12,237 nucleotides of DNA from an uncultured Oscillospiraceae bacterium. Its GTDB lineage: Bacteria > Bacillota > Clostridia > Oscillospirales > Acutalibacteraceae. A program made the position numbers and the translations under genes. Under the pieces are notes generated by a model. That model worked only from the letters and a program-made list of their open reading frames with translations. It was not told the origin of the DNA and did not search any database. Below, one piece after another: positions 7,797 to 12,237 of the stretch (positions within the stretch are counted from its first letter, which is position 1; each line of letters opens with the position of its first letter). The stretch is from positions 1 to 12,237 of the forward strand of contig URPG01000031.1 of the NCBI GenBank assembly GCA_900549675.1. Reading direction: 5' to 3'.

Positions 7797-8597
7797 ATGT
7801 TTTTTAAAGAGAAATTGAAACTTGTTACACTGCCGGTTGGAAAAATTCTGCCGAATCCATCGCAGCCACGGAAACATTTTTCTACGGACGAGCTTTCCGG
7901 ATTAGCGGAGAGTATTCAAGAAAACGGGTTACTCCAACCAGTTACAGTGCGAAAGGAAGAAGGACAATATTACTTGATTGCCGGTGAAAGACGACTGCGT
8001 GCGGCAAAATTGGCAGGTCTTAAGGAAATACCAGCAATACTATCGGATTATTCACAACAGGATAGTGCTGTTTTAGCGTTGCTTGAAAATATCCAAAGAG
8101 CAAATCTAAATATCTTTGAACAGGCAAATGCCATTGCTAATTTGCTGAGGAAATGGGATATTAAGCAAGAGGAGGCGGCTAAACGTCTTGGGATGAGTCA
8201 ATCCTATTTGGCTAACAAATTACGCTTATTAAAATTGAATCCACAAGAACAGGATGAAATTTTGAAAAATAATCTAACGGAACGACACGCAAGAGCATTG
8301 CTAAGAATTTCAGATGCGTCCATACGTGAAAAAGTTTTGCAGTCTGTCATTGAAAGAAAACTTAATGTTGCACAGACAGAAGATTTTATTGAAATGTTGT
8401 TCTCTGAAAAGAAAGAAAAGACTAAACCGGTACGAACTTTCATTGCGAAAGATATTCGGCTGTTTATCAATACAATTGACCATGCGGTAACGGCAATGAA
8501 ATCTGCCGGAATCGAAGCCCAAACGGAGCGAATCGAAACCGAAGAATATATTGAATGTACGGTTCGTATTCCTAAATTAAACAGATTACAAGTTTAA
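7797..8597 (+). CDS. noc: Nucleoid occlusion protein Noc (ParB-family CTPase)
   Basis: Noc is a ParB paralogue that binds NBS sites over the chromosome and keeps the division ring from forming over the nucleoid. The protein has 266 residues. The N-terminal ParB/Srx-type CTP-binding domain shows PNPSQPR (19-25), IAGERRLRAAKLAGL (61-75) and LLENIQRANL. The helix-turn-helix region is EEAAKRLGMSQSYLANKL, and TERHARAL follows at 161-168. Residues Gln135, Lys141, Lys146 and Arg163 sit at the four positions (spacing 6, 5, 17) that separate Noc from ParB, and all four are of Noc type. The start is firm: a perfect AAAGGAGG lies 6 nt upstream and an in-frame TAA at 7782 excludes any longer form. Only about eight residues precede the first strand of the CTPase domain, much shorter than in B. 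subtilis Noc. It lies between rsmG and soj as in Bacillus. The 76-nt gap after rsmG holds no convincing promoter. Confidence 0.9.
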   Translation: MFFKEKLKLVTLPVGKILPNPSQPRKHFSTDELSGLAESIQENGLLQPVTVRKEEGQYYLIAGERRLRAAKLAGLKEIPAILSDYSQQDSAVLALLENIQRANLNIFEQANAIANLLRKWDIKQEEAAKRLGMSQSYLANKLRLLKLNPQEQDEILKNNLTERHARALLRISDASIREKVLQSVIERKLNVAQTEDFIEMLFSEKKEKTKPVRTFIAKDIRLFINTIDHAVTAMKSAGIEAQTERIETEEYIECTVRIPKLNRLQV

Positions 8598-8627
8598 CCC
8601 ATTCCCTTATTCATTTCCCATAGGAGA

Positions 8628-8659
8628 GGCAGTTGTCAATTTGACAGCTGCCTTTTCTT
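8628..8659 (+). terminator. Intrinsic terminator after noc
   Basis: GGCAGTTGTCAA (8628-8639) pairs with TTGACAGCTGCC (8641-8652), giving about 10 reliable pairs with one G-U and a short loop. It is followed directly by TTTTCTT. It starts 31 nt after the noc stop and separates the mnmE-mnmG-rsmG-noc group from soj-parB-serS. Confidence 0.9.
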
Positions 8660-8689
8660 CACCAAATTGAGGGGCAAAAATAGACTTAA

Positions 8690-8705
8690 TGTTTCACGTG
8701 GAACA
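8690..8705. promoter_or_regulatory. parS: parS site upstream of soj
   Basis: TGTTTCACGTGGAACA matches TGTTTCACGTGAAACA at 15 of 16 positions. Read on the other strand it is TGTTCCACGTGAAACA, which fits the Bacillus consensus TGTTNCACGTGAAACA exactly. It lies 115 bp before the soj start and about 45 bp before the candidate soj -10 element. ParB binding here could both load the partition complex and influence transcription of its own operon. Confidence 0.95.
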
Positions 8706-8729
8706 TTGTAAGTTCTTTCTGAATAGTAC

Positions 8730-8758
8730 TTTTTTTTTAGGATAAATTGTGGTATGAT
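8730..8758 (+). promoter_or_regulatory. Candidate promoter of soj-parB-serS
   Basis: TATGAT at 8753-8758 is preceded by TGG, giving an extended -10 (TGnTATGAT). The -35 position at 17-bp spacing falls in a T run (8730-8735), so the -35 match is weak. It lies after the noc terminator and 46 bp before the soj ATG, where a promoter is needed. Confidence 0.55.
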
Positions 8759-8804
8759 AAAAGACAAGAAAACCTAATGTTTGATTAAGAAAAGGAATGA
8801 TGAA

Positions 8805-9569
8805 ATGGGCAAAATCATTGCGGTGGCCAATCAAAAGGGTGGTGTAGGGAAAACCACCACTTCCGTCAGTCTTTCAGCAGCACTGGGACATATGGGTAAA
8901 AAAGTTCTTTTGGTGGATATTGACCCGCAGGGGAACTCTACCAGCGGCGTTGGAGTGAATAGGCGCGGACGAGAAAATACCGTATATGAAGTATTGATTG
9001 ATGGACTGGATATTCATGACGCCATTGTCAAAACGGAATTTAAAAAATTGGATGTTTTGCCCTCAAATATTAATCTAGCCGGTGCGGAAATTGAATTGGT
9101 GGCACGCGAAAATCGAGAAGAGGTACTTAAAAAATCACTTTCTGCCATAAGAGCAGATTATGATTTTATTTTGATTGACTGCCCGCCGTCATTGGGACTG
9201 ATCACCACCAATGCACTTAACGCGGCAGATACCATTTTAATTCCCATCCAGTGTGAATATTATGCATTAGAGGGGCTTTCTCAGCTGATGAATACGGTCA
9301 GAAGAGTAAAACAGCAGTATAACGAATTGCTAGAGGTTGAAGGGGTTCTCTTAACCATGTATGACGGGCGGTTAAATTTAACCCAACAAGTCGTAGAAGA
9401 GGTTAAAAAATATTTTCCTCGCAAGGTGTTTAAAACAGTGATTCCCCGTACCGTGCGTTTGTCAGAGGCCCCCGGATTCGGACAGCCTGTTCTATATTAT
9501 GATAAGAGTTCAAAGGGTGCCGAAACCTATAATGATTTAGCAAAAGAAATTATTAAGAACAATAAATAA
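8805..9569 (+). CDS. soj: Chromosome-partitioning ATPase Soj (ParA)
   Basis: Soj is the ParA-type ATPase that works with ParB-parS to segregate the origin region; in Bacillus it also affects DnaA activity. The protein has 254 residues. The deviant Walker A box KGGVGKTT is at 11-18 with signature Lys11 and catalytic-loop Lys16. The A' motif DIDPQGNST is at 38-46 and the Walker B-like FILIDCPPS at 121-129. IPIQCEYYALEGLSQL and PRTVRLSEAPGFGQPV are typical of chromosomal ParA/Soj. ATG 8805 has AAAGGA (8791-8796) 8 nt upstream; an in-frame TTG at 8781 would add eight residues not usual in the family. The gene is followed after 18 nt by parB. No MinD-like C-terminal membrane helix is seen. Confidence 0.97.
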   Translation: MGKIIAVANQKGGVGKTTTSVSLSAALGHMGKKVLLVDIDPQGNSTSGVGVNRRGRENTVYEVLIDGLDIHDAIVKTEFKKLDVLPSNINLAGAEIELVARENREEVLKKSLSAIRADYDFILIDCPPSLGLITTNALNAADTILIPIQCEYYALEGLSQLMNTVRRVKQQYNELLEVEGVLLTMYDGRLNLTQQVVEEVKKYFPRKVFKTVIPRTVRLSEAPGFGQPVLYYDKSSKGAETYNDLAKEIIKNNK

Positions 9570-9587
9570 TATAAAGGATGAAGGTAA

Positions 9588-10433
9588 ATGAAGAAAAGAG
9601 GTCTTGGAAAAGGTCTTGATGCGATTTTTGCGGAAAATGTTTCTACAACAGAAACCCCAATTGCCATTAAGATAAATGAAATAGAGCCTAACCGTGAACA
9701 GCCTCGAAAAGAATTTGACAATGCCGCGTTGGCTGAATTAGCAGATTCAATTGCCCAGCATGGCGTTTTACAGCCAATTTTGCTTCGTCCTATGCTAAGC
9801 GGTGGATACCGCATTGTGGCGGGTGAAAGACGTTGGCGAGCGGCCAGAATGGCAGGATTATCAGAATTGCCTGCGGTGGTCAGAGAAATGACTGACAGTG
9901 ATGAAATGCTTTTTGCCTTAATTGAGAATTTACAGCGTGAAGATTTATCGCCGTTGGAAGAGGCTAAAGGATATAAAACTTTAATGGAAACACAAAATTT
10001 CACGCAAGAAGAAGTTTCCAAGACAATCGGAAAGTCAAGACCTGCCATCACCAATGCGCTTAGGCTATTAAATTTGCCCGAAGATATTCAGGAAATGTTG
10101 GAGCAGGGCCTAATTACAGCCGGCCATGCCAGAACACTGTTAAGTTTCTCTAATGAAGAAGAAATGAGGGCAGCAGCACAAAAGGCGGCAGAAGGAATGT
10201 CTGTCAGAGAATTAGAAAAGCTGGCACAAAAAGGAATTGAAAAAGAAAAAGAAATTCCGAAAATTTCTCTGCAAAGAAAATATTATGAAGAAACGCAGTT
10301 AGCGCTAAATGCATATTTAGGGAGAAAAGTTAAGGTTTCCGGAACAAAAAAAAAGGGAACGCTTCAAATTGAATTTTACGGTGAAGAAGATTTAGCAAAT
10401 CTGATTGCCGAGTTAAAATTAAAAGAGGAATGA
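9588..10433 (+). CDS. parB: Chromosome-partitioning protein ParB (Spo0J)
   Basis: ParB binds parS, spreads as a CTP-dependent sliding clamp and loads SMC condensin, acting with Soj. The protein has 281 residues. A basic start MKKRGLGKGLDAIF, typical of ParB and thought to contact ParA, is present. The CTPase domain has PNREQPRKEF, GGYRIVAGERRWRAA (72-86) and LIENLQREDLSPLEEA. The helix-turn-helix is EEVSKTIGKSRPAITNALRL, with Arg151 and, in TAGHARTL, Gly179: these are ParB-type residues where Noc has Gln and Arg. The C-terminal part is lysine-rich and should form the dimerisation domain. The start has AAAGGATG at 9573-9580, 7 nt upstream of ATG 9588. It sits between soj and serS in a tight cluster. 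Confidence 0.96.
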   Translation: MKKRGLGKGLDAIFAENVSTTETPIAIKINEIEPNREQPRKEFDNAALAELADSIAQHGVLQPILLRPMLSGGYRIVAGERRWRAARMAGLSELPAVVREMTDSDEMLFALIENLQREDLSPLEEAKGYKTLMETQNFTQEEVSKTIGKSRPAITNALRLLNLPEDIQEMLEQGLITAGHARTLLSFSNEEEMRAAAQKAAEGMSVRELEKLAQKGIEKEKEIPKISLQRKYYEETQLALNAYLGRKVKVSGTKKKGTLQIEFYGEEDLANLIAELKLKEE

Positions 10434-10444
10434 GGAAATAATCT

Positions 10445-11731
10445 ATGTTGGATATTAAATTGATCAGAACCAATCCCGAATTGGTAAAAGCAAATATGGA
10501 AAAAAAATTTCAGCACAATAAACTTCATTTGGTGGATGAAGTGATTGAATTGGATAAAAAATTTAGAGAATCAAAGGGTAGAGGGGATGAACTTCGTTCT
10601 TTGAGGAATTCTGTCAGTAAAGAAATCGGTGCTCTAATGGGCAAAGGGTTAAAAGAAGAAGCTGAGGCCGCAAAAAAGAAAGTAACTGACATTGCGGATG
10701 AACTTAAAAATAGAGAATTGCAGGAAGAAGAGCTCAGTAAACAAATTAAAGAACGTATGCTGGTGATTCCCAATATCATCGATGAGTCTGTGCCAATTGG
10801 GAAGGATGACAGTGAAAATGTAGAAGTGGAATGTTTTGGTGAACCGGTTGTTCCAAATTTTGAGGTTCCCTATCATACGGACATCATGGACCGCTTTGAA
10901 GGAATTGATTTAGATAGTGCCCGAAAAACAAGTGGCAATGGTTTTTACTATCTTTGCGGTGATATTGCCAGACTTCATTCTGCTATTTTGTCATATGCAA
11001 GAGATTTTATGATTGATAAAGGATTTACCTACTGTGTGCCGCCTTTTATGATTCGCAGTGAAGTGGTCACCGGTGTTATGAGTTTTTCTGAAATGGAAAA
11101 TATGATGTATAAGATAGAGGGAGAAGACCTTTATCTTATCGGGACCAGTGAACACTCTATGATTGGTAAATTCATTGATACCATTACCCCACAGGAAAAA
11201 ATTCCACAAACCTTGACAAGCTACTCTCCGTGCTTTAGAAAAGAGGTTGGAGCACATGGCATTGAAGAACGCGGTGTATATCGTATTCATCAATTTGAAA
11301 AACAGGAAATGATTGTTGTCTGTGAACCGGAAGACAGTATGAATTGGTTCCACAAATTATATGCTTATACGGTAGAATTGTTCCGTTCTATGGATATTCC
11401 CGTACGTACGCTAGAGTGTTGTTCAGGAGATTTGGCAGATTTAAAAGTAAAAAGTATCGATGTAGAGGCTTGGTCACCCAGACAAAAAAAATACTTTGAG
11501 GTTGGTAGCTGTTCCAATTTAGGAGATGCACAGGCACGCCGTTTGGGAATCCGAATTAAAGGAAAAGAAGGAAACTATTTTGCTCATACTTTAAATAATA
11601 CCGTTGTAGCTCCTCCTAGAATGTTAATCTGCTATTTGGAAAACAATTTAATGGAAGACGGTAGTGTGAAAATTCCTGAACCCCTCAGAATGTATATGGG
11701 CGGCAAAGATAGAATTGTGCCCAAAAATTAA
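10445..11731 (+). CDS. serS: Seryl-tRNA synthetase (divergent motif 3)
   Basis: SerRS charges tRNA-Ser with serine. The protein has 428 residues, normal for the family. Residues about 27-105 form the charged N-terminal helical arm that grips the tRNA long variable arm. The class II core follows: motif 1 around 183-203, the TSE loop (234-236, TAE in E. coli), motif 2 FRKEVGAHGIEERGVYRIHQ (264-283), and EVGSCSNLGDAQARRLGIR (352-370). Motif 3 reads LNNTVVAPPRMLICYLEN (383-400) instead of the usual bacterial LNGSGLAVGRT pattern, but Arg392 is kept. It ends IPEPLRMYMGGKDRI, as in other SerRS. ATG 10445 has GAGGA at 10432-10436, overlapping the parB stop, 8 nt upstream. The 11-nt gap implies co-transcription with parB. 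No T-box leader fits before it. Confidence 0.95.
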   Translation: MLDIKLIRTNPELVKANMEKKFQHNKLHLVDEVIELDKKFRESKGRGDELRSLRNSVSKEIGALMGKGLKEEAEAAKKKVTDIADELKNRELQEEELSKQIKERMLVIPNIIDESVPIGKDDSENVEVECFGEPVVPNFEVPYHTDIMDRFEGIDLDSARKTSGNGFYYLCGDIARLHSAILSYARDFMIDKGFTYCVPPFMIRSEVVTGVMSFSEMENMMYKIEGEDLYLIGTSEHSMIGKFIDTITPQEKIPQTLTSYSPCFRKEVGAHGIEERGVYRIHQFEKQEMIVVCEPEDSMNWFHKLYAYTVELFRSMDIPVRTLECCSGDLADLKVKSIDVEAWSPRQKKYFEVGSCSNLGDAQARRLGIRIKGKEGNYFAHTLNNTVVAPPRMLICYLENNLMEDGSVKIPEPLRMYMGGKDRIVPKN

Positions 11732-11737
11732 TTTATA

Positions 11738-11770
11738 AAATCTACCTCAAATGATTTGGGGTAGATTTCT
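11738..11770 (+). terminator. Hairpin terminator after serS
   Basis: AAATCTACCTCAAAT (11738-11752) pairs with ATTTGGGGTAGATTT (11754-11768), with one G-U pair, giving about 13 useful pairs around a small AT-rich loop. The tail on the + strand is CTCATTAT, only moderately T-rich. On the - strand the hairpin runs into an A/T-rich tract that also includes TTTTT. It begins 7 nt after the serS stop and probably ends the soj-parB-serS transcript. Confidence 0.75.
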
Positions 11771-11866
11771 CATTATACGGACGCAATTTTAAAGGCAAAA
11801 ATACGGCGAACTCTTTTCGCTTTAAAATGTATCAATTTTGAAAGATTTTCACGGCAAAAAATGGCT

Positions 11867-11893
11867 TTGAACAGCGTAAAATAGGCATATAAT
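11867..11893 (+). promoter_or_regulatory. Candidate upstream promoter of guaB
   Basis: A perfect TATAAT at 11888-11893 is preceded by TTGAAC (11867-11872, 15-bp spacing) or TTTGAA (11866-11871, 16-bp spacing). Spacing and -35 fit are below ideal. It is about 180 bp before guaB, upstream of the stronger promoter, and the predicted start point lies at the edge of a palindrome. Confidence 0.4.
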
Positions 11894-11901
11894 CAAAATT
11901 G

Positions 11902-11915
11902 AAAAGCATGCTTTT
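11902..11915. repeat. Perfect 14-bp palindrome upstream of guaB
   Basis: AAAAGCATGCTTTT is its own reverse complement. It sits just after the -10 of the upstream candidate promoter, where an operator would block transcription, and 42 bp before the -35 of the second promoter. A protein-binding function is inference only; A/T-rich palindromes of this size can arise by chance. Confidence 0.5.
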
Positions 11916-11956
11916 TAGTGAAACTGCTAAACCTGAATGAGAAGTGAGCAATTGCC

Positions 11957-11985
11957 TTGTCAAAGCTTATCCGGAGTGATATAAT
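11957..11985 (+). promoter_or_regulatory. Main guaB promoter (sigma-A type)
   Basis: TTGTCA (11957-11962), a 17-bp spacer, and TATAAT (11980-11985) form a near-ideal vegetative promoter. TGA before TATAAT also gives an extended -10. The expected start point is near 11992, leaving a leader of about 80 nt. This is the best promoter match in the window. Confidence 0.85.
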
Positions 11986-12072
11986 AATCGACTATAATCA
12001 GAAAATGCTTTTACATATTTTTTATCGCAAAATAGAGGCAAAAACAATCATTATAGAAAGCGAGTGTGGAAT

Positions 12073-12237
12073 ATGCTGAATACAAATTACGCAGAAAAAT
12101 TTGTCAAGGAGGGGCTAACTTATGACGATGTATTGCTGATTCCGGCAGAATCTCATGTGTTGCCGGCACAGGTAGACTTTAGTACTTATTTGACAAAGAA
12201 GATTAAACTTAATTCACCTATTATGACAGCGGCTATG
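12073..12237 (+). CDS. guaB: IMP dehydrogenase, N-terminal part (3' truncated by window edge)
   Basis: GuaB oxidises IMP to XMP with NAD+, the committed step toward GMP. The first 55 codons are present and open to the window end. EGLTYDDVLLIPAESHVLPA followed by VDFSTYLTKKIKLNSPIMTAAM is the hallmark N-terminus of bacterial IMPDH, with the first strand of the TIM barrel. The ribosome binding site is weak: AAAGCGAG (12057-12064) is 8 nt upstream, and GGA at 12068-12070 is too close. The start is still well supported by family alignment. It has its own promoter after the serS terminator. The CBS domains and catalytic cysteine loop lie outside the window. Confidence 0.96.
   Translation, partial: MLNTNYAEKFVKEGLTYDDVLLIPAESHVLPAQVDFSTYLTKKIKLNSPIMTAAM

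Larger units (their letters stand above)
11732..12072. other. 341-nt intergenic region between serS and guaB
   Basis: No gene of convincing size is present on either strand. The region holds the serS hairpin, two candidate sigma-A promoters, a 14-bp palindrome (listed separately), and the guaB leader. It also contains a 10-bp inverted repeat pair, TCAATTTTGA (11832-11841) and TCAAAATTGA (11893-11902), the second overlapping the end of the upstream -10. A small GCGAA/TTCGC hairpin lies at 11806-11820. The short string GGCAAAAA occurs three times (about 11794, 11853 and 12037). I recognise no tRNA, purine riboswitch or T-box. Confidence 0.7.

Noticed and set aside
8323..8334. Possible third parS (ACGTGAAAAA within noc)
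   Set aside because: Only one half matches; the left half (GCGTCCAT) departs from TGTTTC at several places.
9527..10054. 175-codon open frame on the - strand, opposite parB
   Set aside because: It overlaps soj and parB, has a Ser-rich composition with no domain pattern, and looks like an antisense shadow of a well-supported gene.
11803..11820. PurR-type box (GCGAAC) upstream of guaB
   Set aside because: The core differs from CCGAAC, the second arm is too close for a PurBox pair, and it is about 140 bp upstream of the main promoter.
11908..11985. Short upstream peptides (10-15 codons) in the guaB leader region
   Set aside because: No ribosome binding sites, and they end at or before the main promoter start point, so they would not be in the main transcript.
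1..12237. DnaA boxes (TTATCCACA) marking oriC
   Set aside because: TTATCC occurs at scattered places (e.g. TTATCCGTG near 1475, TTATCCGGA near 11968), but I saw no full box and no cluster. The origin is probably outside the window.
1..12237. Noc-binding NBS site (ATTTCCCGGGAAAT)
   Set aside because: Reading through, I found only half matches such as ATTTCCCAAA near 1570. A computed scan would be needed to be sure.

Overview
The window is a stretch of core chromosome from a low-GC Bacillota bacterium. All genes lie on the + strand. Support for this comes from AT-rich sequence, strong AGGA/AGGAGG ribosome binding sites, Bacillus-type parS sites, and a Noc paralogue next to Soj and Spo0J/ParB. 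Class Clostridia is my best guess, because serS follows parB directly and the proteins look clostridial; this is inference, not proof. No mobile element, CRISPR array, rRNA, tRNA or recognisable riboswitch is visible.

Layout: (1) 1-3618, the gyrase genes: the 3' end of gyrB, a small two-pass membrane protein of YcxB-like character, and gyrA. (2) 3619-3712, a spacer with a perfect 13-bp inverted repeat. (3) 3713-7720, mnmE-mnmG-rsmG, encoding the MnmEG tRNA wobble-uridine modification complex and the 16S rRNA G527 methyltransferase. mnmG carries a parS site inside its coding sequence. (4) 7797-8597, noc, followed by a clear intrinsic terminator. (5) 8660-8804, a control region with a second parS site and a candidate soj promoter. 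(6) 8805-11731, soj-parB-serS with gaps of only 18 and 11 nt, probably one transcript, closed by a second hairpin terminator. (7) 11732-12072, an intergenic region with two candidate sigma-A promoters and a palindrome. (8) 12073 to the end, the 5' end of guaB.

Functionally, the region combines DNA supercoiling (GyrA/GyrB), origin segregation (Soj, ParB, two parS sites), division-site protection (Noc), translation fidelity (MnmE/MnmG, RsmG, SerRS) and GMP synthesis (GuaB). In Bacillus subtilis, gyrB-gyrA, serS and guaB lie on one side of oriC and mnmE-mnmG-rsmG-noc-soj-spo0J on the other, facing away. Here the second block sits in the same direction between gyrA and serS/guaB.

The window is mostly ordinary core genome and I see no new defence or biosynthetic system. 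The points most worth a second look are the Noc/ParB pair with opposite DNA-specificity residues, the very short N-terminus of Noc, the parS site inside mnmG, a SerRS with a non-standard motif 3, the membrane protein between gyrB and gyrA, and the control elements before mnmE and guaB.
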